Of a stretch of 61,199 nt of DNA, positions 1 through 8,533 are shown one piece after another (the stretch's first letter is position 1; each line of letters starts with the position of its first letter). The position numbers were made by a program, and so were the translations under genes. The stretch is from Candidatus Paralachnospira sangeri (GTDB lineage: Bacteria > Bacillota > Clostridia > Lachnospirales > Lachnospiraceae), in NCBI GenBank assembly GCA_904397815.1, contig CAJFOT010000055.1, forward strand, positions 1 through 61,199. Direction: 5' to 3'. The notes under the pieces were generated by a model. The model saw only the letters and a list, made by a program, of their open reading frames with translations, did no database searches and was not told the origin of the DNA.

Positions 1-39
1 GAACTCGGGTATTATGATGATCCAGATGAGAACAAATGA
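1..39 (+). CDS. possible C-terminal end of an upstream gene (partial)
   Basis: Frame 1 reads ELGYYDDPDENK and then a TGA stop at 37-39. The acidic, hydrophilic tail looks like a protein C-terminus, but only 12 codons are visible, so neither the family nor its reality can be established. It is separated from the ATPase remnant by about 40 bp containing stops in all relevant frames. Confidence 0.25.
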   Translation, partial: ELGYYDDPDENK

Positions 40-82
40 TGACTGCAATTAGCGTTGAGGGTTAAAAAACTCAGGAAGTTAA

Positions 83-1336
83 GGTTACTATGAATGCAAG
101 CAGACCACCGAAATGAACAATACAGACAGTTTGGCTGTATTGACAGGAGAACTTTACCATTTCCCCAAACCGGCATTTTCAAGTATGGAAATGCTTTTGG
201 ATTTTCTTTTCCGGCAAAGCCAGAATGAACCCCTGGTTCTCGTTCTGGATGAGTATCCCTATCTGCGCGAGGCAGTCACCGGCCTTGACAGTATCCTTCA
301 GTCACTGAGCGACCGGTATCGTGACTGCTCCGCCCTGAAGCTGATCCTCTGCGGCTCTTATGTGGATATTATGAAATCACTGCTGGAAAGCCAGAACCCC
401 CTTTATGGCCGGGTAGATCTGACCATTGATCTGAAACCGATGGACTACTATGAATCCGCTATGTTTTACCCTTCATTTTCTGATGAGGATAAAGTGCGCC
501 TCTACAGTGTATTTGGGGGGATTCCCTATTACAATAAGCTGATTGATGACAGTCTGTCTGTCCGTGAAAATATCCGGGAACTGATCGCGTCTCCCGGTGC
601 CAGGCTGGAAAATGAAGTCTCTATGTACCTTCATTCAGAGATCTCTAAAATTACCAACGCCAATGAAGTATTTGAGGCTCTCGCCAGGGGATATTCGAAA
701 TACAGCGACCTGCTCTCCCAGTCTCACGTAAGCAGCGGCCCTACTCTGGTGGATGTTCTGAACCGGTTGATCCGTATGGAGGTCGTTCAGAGAGAGGCCC
801 CCATCAATGATGAAAAAAACAAAAGAAAAACAGGGTATCATATTACAGATAATCTGTCCCTGTTTTACTATCGCTATATTTTCCGTTTTTCCTCACAAAT
901 GAATGTCATGGAGCCAAATATATTTTATGACCGTTATATCAGCGCGGATTTTGAGTCCCAGTATGTCCCCCGGGCCTTTGAAAGAATCTGCCGCCAGTAT
1001 CTGATCCGCCGGAACCGGGCCGGTCTCATCCCGGAGCCTTTTGAAAAAATCGGAAAATATTATTATGATGACCCTGCCAGCCGGACCAACGGCGAATTTG
1101 ACATTGTGACAATAGACGCAAAAGGTTATATCTTTTATAAAGCCAAATTCCGCCAGGAGCCTGTCAGCATAAGCATGATTGAAAATGAAATCCGCCAGGT
1201 GAAAGCAACCGGCCTGAACTGCTACAAATATGGCTTTATTTCAAGATCCGGTTTTGCTGCGGAACCGGCGGAGAACATGATCTTCATTCCTCTGAGAGAA
1301 CTGTATGAGGGTATATCTGAGAGCGAGAGCCCTTGA
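83..1336 (+). pseudogene. 5'-truncated DUF234-type AAA ATPase (P-loop lost)
   Basis: The longest ATG-initiated frame is 113-1336 (407 aa), but family-like coding continues upstream to about 83 (YYECKQTTE) before an in-frame TAA. Members of this ATPase family (PF01637-like ATPase plus C-terminal DUF234 nuclease-like domain) begin with a GRRRxGKT-type Walker A about 60-80 residues earlier; that part is absent. What remains starts just before Walker B (LVLVLDE, residues 41-47), followed by the sensor region, a winged-helix region (about 190-250) and the DUF234 region. In the C-terminal PD-(D/E)XK-like motif, GEFD is kept (327-330), but the expected E-x-K reads KAKF (343-346), so the acidic catalytic position is lost. 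No convincing ribosome binding site precedes 113. I read it as a decayed remnant. The downstream hairpin at 1341-1389 ends it. Confidence 0.75.
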
Positions 1337-1340
1337 GGCC

Positions 1341-1389
1341 AGAAAGTGATTGCCGGCAGTCAGCCTCCTGATGCCAGCAATCACTTTCT
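1341..1389. terminator. bidirectional hairpin terminator
   Basis: AGAAAGTGATTGC (1341-1353) is perfectly complementary to GCAATCACTTTCT (1377-1389). It sits between two convergent genes, the ATPase remnant and the Panacea antitoxin, and can serve both. Confidence 0.7.
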
Positions 1390-1425
1390 GTGTGCTGCCC
1401 TTTATCTTCTTTTCATGAAAATATA

Positions 1426-2181
1426 TTATGCACATTCGACAAAATGATACTTCATGATCAATTCATCCGGGATGATCTGGTATGCTTTGGAACTGTCCAC
1501 TTTAGACCATGGAGAACCGTCACGGTGTGTGCGCGCAACAAGCTCTCCGGCAGTATATTTTCCATATGTTTCGATTGTCCGGTCAATGGAGCGAAGTTTT
1601 TCTGGCCCATTTTTAGCAAATAAAATACGGCTTTTTGCGGGCATTTCATTCACATCAGTCTGGATTGCGCCATCATATCCATGCTCTAATGGTTCGACAT
1701 AACGGTCCCCGCTCCGCTTATATGTTTCATATACACTGGCTATAACCGGGCCACGTACAAAAGCATAAATAGTATCTTCAAATAAACGGGCGGATTTGTC
1801 ACACAGATAATCCGCATACGCAAAATACACAAGTTTTTCCAAAGACAGATGTGTGCATTTAACTTTTGAAAGGATATAAGTTGCTACATCCAGCCCTGAT
1901 AAAACTCTGCTCTTTTTAATTTTTTCTGAAAATTCTGCTACCGATTTTACACATACGACATCCGCAAAAAACGGGTCATATTCCGCAACCGATGACCACA
2001 TGTCAGTCTCCGTCTCAAGCAGATGTGTTGAAAGAGGAACATCTTCACCACAGCTGCGCTTAATATCCTGAATTATTTCCGTGATCGTCTGACTGTTCAG
2101 TAAACTGCCATCCGTAATATCCAATGCAATACGGGTTCCATCCGTATAAGAACTGCTCATAATGATATAATGCTTAACCAT
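1426..2181 (-). CDS. Panacea-domain (DUF4065/SocA-like) antitoxin
   Basis: The 251-aa protein has a Panacea/SocA-like domain from about residue 98 to 230. Visible motifs are LSLEKLVYFAYADYL, the central FVRGPV and the C-terminal ELVARTHRDGSPW, all typical of this fold. Residues 1-97 form a separate N-terminal region, which in this group is usually where toxin specificity lies. The start at 2181 is chosen because GGAGG lies just upstream (complement of 2188-2194); a longer frame to 2349 runs inside the toxin gene. The ATG overlaps the toxin stop by 8 bp (2174-2181), so translation is coupled. Established knowledge: Panacea proteins neutralise many unrelated toxins, including toxSAS enzymes. 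Inference: this is the antitoxin for the gene directly upstream. Confidence 0.85.
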   Translation of the reverse strand: MVKHYIIMSSSYTDGTRIALDITDGSLLNSQTITEIIQDIKRSCGEDVPLSTHLLETETDMWSSVAEYDPFFADVVCVKSVAEFSEKIKKSRVLSGLDVATYILSKVKCTHLSLEKLVYFAYADYLCDKSARLFEDTIYAFVRGPVIASVYETYKRSGDRYVEPLEHGYDGAIQTDVNEMPAKSRILFAKNGPEKLRSIDRTIETYGKYTAGELVARTHRDGSPWSKVDSSKAYQIIPDELIMKYHFVECA

Positions 2182-2803
2182 TGATAATTCCTCCTTCCTT
2201 GCTTTCTTTTTCCCATGTAGTATATTCTTGTTTATATTTCTTATGCGACGCAAAATTGCTTTCAACATCATCTTTGTTCCAGATCTGCAGCTCCCATGGA
2301 AAAGACTGATTATTCTCTCTGAAATATAAATGAACAGCTTTATAATCATTTTTCGAAGAGTCTATACACCTATACCTGCCTTGATACGTTTCTTCAACAA
2401 ATGCATAAATCTGTCCGAACGTTAGCGGAAACTCTAAGATAATTCTAACTCCAAATAAATCATTCATACATTTATTGATAGGGACTCTTCCAAACTCATG
2501 CCGTTCTGTTTTATAATTCTGAATTTTATACTCAATTGAATTTTGTGCTTTTACACGAGCTGTAACTTTATATGAACAAACCAGGGAAAGTTTTAATATT
2601 ATTTCCGCACTCCGTTCATTCAGCAATTGCACATATTCCATTATACTCTTATAAATATCCCCATCCACATCAATATCTGAAACCTGAGATTTCTTCAAAT
2701 TAATTTTTCTGCTTTCGCAACATTTCCATTCATCCGTTATCTCAGTATATACTGATTGAATATAGTCAATTAATTCTCTAAGTTCGTCGAAAATATTCCT
2801 CAT
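2174..2803 (-). CDS. toxSAS: RelA/SpoT-domain small alarmone synthetase-like toxin
   Basis: The 209-aa protein is a single RelA/SpoT synthetase domain with no hydrolase or regulatory domains, the length of toxic small alarmone synthetases. The catalytic elements look intact: R83-x-K85-x3-S89-I-x2-K93 (pyrophosphate/ATP region), MNDLFGVRI (112-121), the G-loop-like Y154-KAVH158, and ELQI (171-174) followed by H187. Family members either make toxic alarmones or pyrophosphorylate the tRNA CCA end; the sequence alone does not tell which, and it could also be a housekeeping SAS. The Panacea gene translationally coupled downstream argues strongly for a toxin. It is preceded by a strong promoter and a GAGG site, with a leader of only about 10 nt. 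The gene is distinctly AT-rich compared with its neighbours, suggesting acquisition by transfer. Confidence 0.85.
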   Translation of the reverse strand: MRNIFDELRELIDYIQSVYTEITDEWKCCESRKINLKKSQVSDIDVDGDIYKSIMEYVQLLNERSAEIILKLSLVCSYKVTARVKAQNSIEYKIQNYKTERHEFGRVPINKCMNDLFGVRIILEFPLTFGQIYAFVEETYQGRYRCIDSSKNDYKAVHLYFRENNQSFPWELQIWNKDDVESNFASHKKYKQEYTTWEKESKEGGIING

Positions 2804-2819
2804 ATATTACCTCAATATT

Positions 2820-2848
2820 ATTATATCCTTATTAATAATCTTAGTCAA
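2820..2848 (-). promoter_or_regulatory. promoter of the toxSAS-Panacea operon
   Basis: On the minus strand, TTGACT (complement of 2843-2848) and TATAAT (complement of 2820-2825) are separated by exactly 17 bp. Transcription would start near 2813, about 10 nt before the toxin ATG. Confidence 0.75.
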
Positions 2849-2924
2849 TCACAGGGATACAGAATTGGAATTTTCTGGTATGAATACAATATTGGAATGG
2901 ATCTGCCTGTATTTGAACATGCAA

Positions 2925-2959
2925 AGGGCAGCCCTTCCGTTCCCTATACTGGCTGCCCT
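2925..2959 (-). terminator. hairpin terminator after the 83-aa small protein
   Basis: AGGGCAGCC (2925-2933) pairs with GGCTGCCCT (2951-2959), 20 bp past the stop of the minus-strand gene. The U-tract is short, so efficiency is uncertain. Confidence 0.5.
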
Positions 2960-2978
2960 GTCTGCTTATACCCGATCG

Positions 2979-3230
2979 TCAGTGCACCATCGCGCTGGCC
3001 GGCCACACGCCGGTTTCTTTATACTCTATGATCAGCTTCCCTGCCAGCTTCATCTCATCCACCCGATCCTGGCAGTATGGGGGCAGCTGTACGGTGGATA
3101 CATTGCAGAATTCTGTCTTGGCGATCCGGAAGCTGCCTTTCATCTCTTTTTCCTTCGTCAGGTCTGTGTAGCGGTAGATGACGCAGCGGTCGTCTTCTGA
3201 TTCTTTTTCACATTTCAGCCATTTCATCAT
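2979..3230 (-). CDS. conserved small protein, function unknown (83 aa)
   Basis: I do not recognise a named family. The protein begins MMKWLKCEKE, has a charged central part with YRYTDLTKEKEMKGSFRI, and a Cys near the middle. No membrane segment or signal peptide is visible, so it is probably cytoplasmic. The start is supported by GGAGG about 7 nt upstream. It lies between the TA operon and gatB, in the same orientation as gatB but about 100 bp past that gene's end, so it may be read through from the gat operon. The composition matches the core genome rather than the AT-rich TA pair. It is real by ribosome-binding-site and codon evidence; the function is not inferable. Confidence 0.7.
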   Translation of the reverse strand: MMKWLKCEKESEDDRCVIYRYTDLTKEKEMKGSFRIAKTEFCNVSTVQLPPYCQDRVDEMKLAGKLIIEYKETGVWPASAMVH

Positions 3231-3334
3231 CGAGTCCTTTCCTCCGCTTCTGTTACTATTTCCGACAGGATTTCCTTTACCCGAGCAGGATCCCCCTTTA
3301 TCCGGGCGGGATTCTGTATCCAGCCCGGATATTT

Positions 3335-4771
3335 TTATCTGGACAGGATTTCGTTCAGCAGCTGGTTCACCATCTGGGGGTTGGCCTTGCCGCCCATGGC
3401 TTTCATGGTCTGACCCACCAGGAAGCCGATGGCTTTTTTCTTGCCGTTATGGAAGTCCTCCACTGACTGGGGATTTTCCTGAACCACCTTTTCCACAGCA
3501 GCCCGCAGGGCGCCCTCGTCATTAACCGCGGCCAGCCCCTTTTCTTCCACATAGCGGACGGGGTCCACATCCTCCCGGAAGATTGCCTCAAACACTTCCT
3601 TGCCCACTGTACCGTTGATGGTGCCGGCATCGATCAGGTCGATCAGCTTCGCCAGGTTTTCCGGGGAGAAGGAAATGTCCTGGGCTTCCATCTCCTGCTC
3701 TTTCAGCAGCCGCATGGTCTCCACCATCAGCCAGTTGGACACCTTTTTCGGTTTGTGGCAGATGGCGGTCGCCGCTTCGAAGATGTCAGCCATCTTCTTG
3801 GATTCGGTGATAATCTTTGCGTCATATTCGGGGATGTCATATTCTTCCTTATAGCGGGCCAGCTTTTCTGTCCGCAGCTCCGGCTGGCGGGCTTTGATCT
3901 CCATCAGCCATTCATCGCTGATATGGATAGGGGGCAGATCCGGCTCCGGGAAGTAACGGTAGTCCTTGGCATCCTCCTTGGAGCGCATGGCGTAGGAATG
4001 CTCTTTGTTGTCATCCCACCTTCTGGTTTCCTGGATTACCGTTTTTCCTTCCTCCAGCAGCTCGATCTGGCGCCGCTTCTCCCCTTCGATGGCTCTGGCG
4101 ATGGCCTTGAAGGAGTTGAGGTTTTTCATCTCTGTCCTGGTGCCGAAGGCCTCTGTCCCCGCCTCCCTCACGGACAGGTTTACATCGGCACGCATGGAGC
4201 CTTCCTGGAGCTTGCAGTCGGAGGCGCCCAGGTACTGGATAATCAGCCGCAGCTTCTCCAGATAGGCGATCACTTCCTCTGCGCTGCGCATATCCGGCTC
4301 GGAGACGATCTCGATCAGCGGCACGCCGGAACGGTTGAAATCCACCAGGGAGCAGTCCTCCCACTCGTCATGAACCAGCTTTCCCGCGTCTTCTTCCATA
4401 TGGATTTCATGGATTCCGACGATTTTTTTGCCCCGCTCGGTTTCGATCTCGATGCCGCCGTTGACACAGATGGGCTGGTACAGCTGGGAGATCTGATAGT
4501 TCTGCGGATTATCGGGATAGAAGTAATTCTTCCGGTCAAATTTGCAGTGCTGGTTAATAGTGCAGTTGGTGGCCAGGCCTACGGCTACGGCATATTCCAC
4601 TACCTGTTTGTTCAGCACCGGAAGAGAGCCGGGCATACCGGTGCACACCGGACAGGTGTGGGTGTTGGGGGCTCCGCCGAACTGGGTGCTGCACCCGCAG
4701 AAGATTTTTGTTTTTGTGGCCAGCTCCACATGAACCTCCAGACCGATGACGGTCTCATATTCTCTGCTCAT
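3335..4771 (-). CDS. gatB: Asp-tRNA(Asn)/Glu-tRNA(Gln) amidotransferase subunit B
   Basis: GatB (478 aa, the usual length) is the kinase-like and tRNA-binding subunit of the GatCAB amidotransferase. It activates the misacylated aspartyl or glutamyl group with ATP before transfer of ammonia from GatA. Visible signatures are YETVIGLEVHVEL near the N-terminus, the zinc-site region CGCSTQFG...CPVC, and the C-terminal YqeY-like tail with GFLVGQTMKAMGGKANP. The start at 4771 gives an ATGA overlap with the gatA stop, implying translational coupling; an in-frame extension to 4819 lies inside gatA and is rejected. It is the last gene of aspS-gatC-gatA-gatB. Confidence 0.96.
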   Translation of the reverse strand: MSREYETVIGLEVHVELATKTKIFCGCSTQFGGAPNTHTCPVCTGMPGSLPVLNKQVVEYAVAVGLATNCTINQHCKFDRKNYFYPDNPQNYQISQLYQPICVNGGIEIETERGKKIVGIHEIHMEEDAGKLVHDEWEDCSLVDFNRSGVPLIEIVSEPDMRSAEEVIAYLEKLRLIIQYLGASDCKLQEGSMRADVNLSVREAGTEAFGTRTEMKNLNSFKAIARAIEGEKRRQIELLEEGKTVIQETRRWDDNKEHSYAMRSKEDAKDYRYFPEPDLPPIHISDEWLMEIKARQPELRTEKLARYKEEYDIPEYDAKIITESKKMADIFEAATAICHKPKKVSNWLMVETMRLLKEQEMEAQDISFSPENLAKLIDLIDAGTINGTVGKEVFEAIFREDVDPVRYVEEKGLAAVNDEGALRAAVEKVVQENPQSVEDFHNGKKKAIGFLVGQTMKAMGGKANPQMVNQLLNEILSR

Positions 4772-6261
4772 TCTTCCTCTCCTCCTTGCTTTGAAAAATC
4801 CGCCGCCGACAGAGGGCATCTGATATATTCTTTTGACTGTTCGAAGGCATAGGCCGCCCGCAGAATCTTTTTCTCTTCAAAACAGTTGCCGATCAGCTGG
4901 GCGCCGATGGGGAGCCCGCTGTGATCTGTGCCGCAGGGAACGGTGATGCCCGGCAGCCCTGCCAGATTGACAGAGATCGTATAGATATCGCCCAGATACA
5001 TCTGGATGGGATCGCTCAGGCTCTCTCCCAGCTTCGGCGCTGTGGTGGGCGCAGCGGGGGCCAGAATCATGTCGAACCGCTCAAAGGCTCTGTCGAAAGC
5101 CTGCTTAATCAGGGCCTTGGTGCGCAGCGCTTTCAGGTAGTAGGCGTCATAATAACCGGAGCTTAACACGAAGGAGCCCAGCATAATCCGCCGCTTTACC
5201 TCAGGGCCGAAGCCCTCGGAACGGGTTTTCTTGTACATATTGTGCAGGTCTGTGTACTCTGCCGTCCGGTAGCCATACTTCACGCCGTCGAACCGGGCCA
5301 GGTTGGAGCTGGCCTCTGCGGAGGCGATGACATAATAGGCCGGAATGGCGTACTGCACCAGGCTCAGGTCGAACTCCTCCGCCACAGCCCCTTTCTCTTC
5401 CAGCACCCTGGCCACATGGAGGACAGCCTCCTTCACCTCCGGATTCAGCCCTTCCCCGAAATAATCTCTGGGAATGCCGATCCTAAGCCCCTTCACGTCA
5501 TCCTGCAGGGCGCCGGTAAAATCATAGCTGTCCCGCTTTACCGATGTACTGTCCTTGGGGTCATAAGAAGCAATGGCTTCCAGCACAGCGGCGCAGTCTG
5601 TCACATCCTTTGCCACCGGCCCGATCTGGTCCAGAGAGGAACCATAGGCAATCAGGCCGTACCGGGATACAGTCCCATAGGTAGGCTTGATGCCGGTCAC
5701 GCCGCAGAAGGAACTGGGCTGGCGGATGGAGCCGCCGGTGTCAGAGCCCAGAGAAAAGCTGACCTCCTCTGCCGCCACAGCGGCGCAGGAGCCGCCGGAG
5801 GAACCGCCGGGCACATGCTCCAGGTTCCATGGATTGCGGGTCACGCCGAAGGCTGATGTCTCTGTGGTGCTGCCCATGGCAAATTCATCCATATTGGTCT
5901 TGCCGATGATGACAGCCCCTGCCCGCTCCAGATTTTCCACTGCCTGAGCGGAATAGGGCGGCACAAAATTCTCCAGAATCCGGGAACTGCATGTGGTTTT
6001 GATTCCCTTCGTACACATATTGTCCTTAATCGCCACCGGCACCCCTGCCAGCGGGCCGGTCAGGGTTCCGTCTGCGATCTGCTTCTGCACCTGCTCTGCC
6101 CGTTCCAGCGCATAGTCCGGATTCAGGGACACATAGGCATGCACACTGCTTTCCTTCGCCTCCGCCTGGGCCAGGGCTTCCTTTACCGCCTCTGTCACTG
6201 AAACCTCTCCGGCCCGGATCTTTTTCCCCAGCTCTACGGCGGTCAAACTCATTAAACTCAT
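4768..6261 (-). CDS. gatA: Asp-tRNA(Asn)/Glu-tRNA(Gln) amidotransferase subunit A
   Basis: GatA (497 aa) is the amidase-signature glutaminase of GatCAB; it releases ammonia from glutamine for GatB. The Ser-cisSer-Lys triad is visible: the Lys in VAIKDNMCTKG, the cis-Ser in the GSDTGGSIRQP motif and the nucleophilic region GGSSGGS. The start at 6261 has GGAGG 6-7 nt upstream (complement of 6268-6272); MSLM offers an alternative ATG three codons in. It lies 18 bp after gatC and overlaps gatB by 4 bp. With an AspRS in the same operon, the main role is likely Asn-tRNA(Asn) formation, with Gln-tRNA(Gln) also possible. Confidence 0.97.
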   Translation of the reverse strand: MSLMSLTAVELGKKIRAGEVSVTEAVKEALAQAEAKESSVHAYVSLNPDYALERAEQVQKQIADGTLTGPLAGVPVAIKDNMCTKGIKTTCSSRILENFVPPYSAQAVENLERAGAVIIGKTNMDEFAMGSTTETSAFGVTRNPWNLEHVPGGSSGGSCAAVAAEEVSFSLGSDTGGSIRQPSSFCGVTGIKPTYGTVSRYGLIAYGSSLDQIGPVAKDVTDCAAVLEAIASYDPKDSTSVKRDSYDFTGALQDDVKGLRIGIPRDYFGEGLNPEVKEAVLHVARVLEEKGAVAEEFDLSLVQYAIPAYYVIASAEASSNLARFDGVKYGYRTAEYTDLHNMYKKTRSEGFGPEVKRRIMLGSFVLSSGYYDAYYLKALRTKALIKQAFDRAFERFDMILAPAAPTTAPKLGESLSDPIQMYLGDIYTISVNLAGLPGITVPCGTDHSGLPIGAQLIGNCFEEKKILRAAYAFEQSKEYIRCPLSAADFSKQGGEEE

Positions 6262-6279
6262 CTCAAACCTCCTTCCGGC

Positions 6280-6573
6280 CTACTCCACTGTCTTCGGCAC
6301 CTTAAACGCGCCGTCCTTGCTCTCCGGCGCATTGGCCAGCATCTCATCTCTGTCATCCCCGTTGGTCACCACATCCTCCCGGAATACATTCTCCACCGGA
6401 AATACGTGGGACATCGGTTCCACCCCAGAGGTATCCAGCTCATTCAGCTGGTCGATATAATCCAGCATCCTGCCCATATCCTGCTTCGCCTGCTCCTTCT
6501 CCTCATCAGAGAGCTCCAGCTTCGCCAGGATGCCCACATACTCTATCATCTCATCACTGATCACATTCGCCAT
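6280..6573 (-). CDS. gatC: Asp-tRNA(Asn)/Glu-tRNA(Gln) amidotransferase subunit C
   Basis: GatC (97 aa) is the small subunit that wraps around GatA and stabilises the GatA-GatB interface. Typical features are the N-terminal helical segment [20 protein letters not shown] and the central [19 protein letters not shown], followed by the extended C-terminal part with R-E-D-V. The start has a GGAGGA-type site just upstream. It sits 89 bp after aspS and 18 bp before gatA, completing the operon in the order aspS-C-A-B. Confidence 0.95.
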   Translation of the reverse strand: MANVISDEMIEYVGILAKLELSDEEKEQAKQDMGRMLDYIDQLNELDTSGVEPMSHVFPVENVFREDVVTNGDDRDEMLANAPESKDGAFKVPKTVE

Positions 6574-6662
6574 ATCGGTTTTCCTCCTGCCGTTCTATCC
6601 TTACTCTATGATTCTCCTCTGTTATTTTTCTCTGTCACGCTTCCCCCTGCGTTCCTGCCGTC

Positions 6663-7994
6663 CTACGGCTCCAGCCGGTTCACATCCCGGGGATACATGG
6701 TGGTCTCACGCACATTCTGTTCGCCCAGCAGCCGCATGGTCAGCCGCTCCAGCCCCATGCCCAGGCCGCCGTGAGGGGGCATGCCGTATTTGAAAATCGC
6801 CAGATAAGACTCGATCGCCTCCGGGTCCATGCCCCTGGATGCCATCTTATCCAGTATCATCTGATAATCGTGGATTCTCTGCCCGCCGGTGGTTACCTCC
6901 AGCCCCCGGAAAAGCAGGTCAAAGCTCAGGGTCACCCTGGGGTCTGCCGGGTCGTCCATCGCGTAAAAGGGACGTTTCCTGGAAGGATAATGGGTCACGA
7001 ACACGAAGTCCGCGCCATACTCCTCCTGGAAGTACCGGCTGATCAGCTGCTCCTCCTCCGGCTCCAGGTCATTGGGGTTTTTCATCCGGCGGTTATATTT
7101 CTCAGCCACCAGCTCCTTGGCCTGGTCGAAACGGACTGTGGGGATCTGCTCCACATTGGGCAGCACCACATTCAGCAGCTTTAACTCCTTATCATATTCC
7201 TCCTGCAGCAGCTTCATCACATACTGGAGCATCCCGGTCTCCATGGCCATCACATCCTCAAAGCTGTCGATGAAGCCCATCTCGAAATCCATGCTGGTAT
7301 ATTCATTGAGATGGCGGGTGGTGTTGTGCTTCTCCGCCCGGAAAACCGGCGCCACCTCAAATACCCGGTCATAAACCCCCACCAGCGCCTGCTTGTAAAA
7401 CTGAGGGCTCTGGGCCAGCTCCGCCTTCTTGTTAAAATACTCCAGCCGGAATATATTGGCGCCGCCCTCCGCGCCTTTGGCCACGATCTTCGGCGTCCGC
7501 ACCTCGGTAAAGCCCTGGCTGTGGAGAAAATCCCGGAATCCTCTGACGATTCCCTCCTGAATCTTAAAAATCGCCCGCTCCCGCACATTCCGCAGGGCAA
7601 TGCTGCGCAGATTCAGCTTCGTCTCCAGAGAGGTATTCAGCTTCCACTTCGCCACCGGGATGGGCAGCGGCGCCGCCGGCTCCGACAGCACCCGGAGGGT
7701 GTCCAGACGGATCTCAAACCCGTGGGGCGCCCGCTCCTCCGGCTTCACAGTGCCTTCCGCCTCTACCGCTGACTCCTCCTTCAGCGATTTCAGGTCAAAG
7801 GCTGTCACACCTTCCTCATAGACACACTGTACCAGCCCTTCTGCCCTGCGCAGCACCACGAAGGCCACATCGCCCATATCCCGGACCGTATGCACCGTTC
7901 CTCTGACCTTTACCTTTTTTCCCGCGTAATCTCCCGTCAGGATCTCCCCGATCCCCACGGTATCCTTCTGTTTTACACCTGTCAGCATTTCCAT
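6663..7994 (-). CDS. aspS: aspartyl-tRNA synthetase, archaeal/non-discriminating type
   Basis: Class II aminoacyl-tRNA synthetase of 443 aa: an N-terminal OB-fold anticodon-binding domain (about 1-115), then the catalytic domain with motif 2 (FEVAPVFRAEKHNTTRHLNEYTSMDFE region) and motif 3 (GLGMGLERL). At about 440 aa it lacks the large bacterial insertion (GAD domain) of canonical AspRS, so it is the archaeal-type enzyme. In Firmicutes carrying this form beside gatCAB it charges both tRNA(Asp) and tRNA(Asn); the latter is then amidated by GatCAB. That role is inferred from the operon. RBS AAGGAG lies 6-8 nt upstream of 7994. Expression is probably controlled by the T-box leader ending about 210 nt upstream. 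Confidence 0.92.
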   Translation of the reverse strand: MEMLTGVKQKDTVGIGEILTGDYAGKKVKVRGTVHTVRDMGDVAFVVLRRAEGLVQCVYEEGVTAFDLKSLKEESAVEAEGTVKPEERAPHGFEIRLDTLRVLSEPAAPLPIPVAKWKLNTSLETKLNLRSIALRNVRERAIFKIQEGIVRGFRDFLHSQGFTEVRTPKIVAKGAEGGANIFRLEYFNKKAELAQSPQFYKQALVGVYDRVFEVAPVFRAEKHNTTRHLNEYTSMDFEMGFIDSFEDVMAMETGMLQYVMKLLQEEYDKELKLLNVVLPNVEQIPTVRFDQAKELVAEKYNRRMKNPNDLEPEEEQLISRYFQEEYGADFVFVTHYPSRKRPFYAMDDPADPRVTLSFDLLFRGLEVTTGGQRIHDYQMILDKMASRGMDPEAIESYLAIFKYGMPPHGGLGMGLERLTMRLLGEQNVRETTMYPRDVNRLEP

Positions 7995-8104
7995 AATCTT
8001 AACTCCTTTTCATGGCAAAGTTTTCCTGCAGTCACAAACCTGTATGCGCCCGGCTGCAGACATACAGCCGAATCAGAAAAATCCGGCAAGCGCATGGGCA
8101 TCCC

Positions 8105-8211
8105 CGCGGAGCATTTTATGTCACAGAGAACGCAGCTGCCCATGAAACAAAAAAGGATCCGGCTGCGGAGTGTTTTTATCTGACAGGGAACGCAGTTTCC
8201 TGTTAAATAAA
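8105..8211. repeat. two imperfect tandem copies of an approx. 59-bp hairpin unit
   Basis: The units at about 8106-8154 and 8165-8212 share GCGGAG, a TTTAT tract, ACAG-R-GAACGCAG and an A-rich tail, offset by 59-60 bp. Copy 2 folds well (ACAGGGAACGCAG with TTTCCTGT); copy 1 only weakly. They lie between the T-box terminator and the aspS start codon, inside the transcribed leader. Confidence 0.55.
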
Positions 8212-8527
8212 AAACGCCCACAGAACGCACTGATGCATTCCGGGGCGAATTCAATCAAAAAAATCCGCGGTACCACCCGCTTCAAGACCGCCTTTGGTCT
8301 CCTCCTGTATTTAACGCATACAACGGATATCCCTACTGTCTCAGCGCTGTGCCGTCCGGTCTGTCCGACTTCATCCGGCCCTTGCGCGGTTCAGAATACC
8401 TGCTCCCAAGTGTTCCCAACCCTCCTTCCCCCATGAGGCTGCTCTCAGTCGGTGACATCCTCTTCCTGTCGGCTTCTGTGAAGGGCGAGTCTTGTTCTTC
8501 GCATTTCATAGTTCGGTTTTAATTTTG
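8207..8527 (-). promoter_or_regulatory. T-box riboswitch leader of the aspS-gatCAB operon
   Basis: On the minus strand the leader contains the conserved T-box GGTGGTACCGCGGA (complement of 8266-8279), which pairs with the uncharged tRNA acceptor end in the antiterminator. It is followed by a terminator: a CGCCC/GGGCG stem plus eight further pairs, then TTTTTT (complement of 8207-8247). A long stem I/II/III region lies upstream. A candidate specifier AAC (Asn), followed by a purine, occurs at the complement of 8412-8414, which would fit control by uncharged tRNA(Asn); the specifier assignment is tentative because the stem I fold was not computed. Confidence 0.9.
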
Positions 8528-8533
8528 TTTTAC

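Noticed and set aside
3300-3331. CCGGGC/GCCCGG hairpin after gatB as a terminator
   Set aside because: The stem is good but no T run follows on the gatB strand; left unassigned.
3755-4852. 365-aa open frame antisense to gatB
   Set aside because: Mirror of gatB codons; gatB is complete and coupled to gatA.
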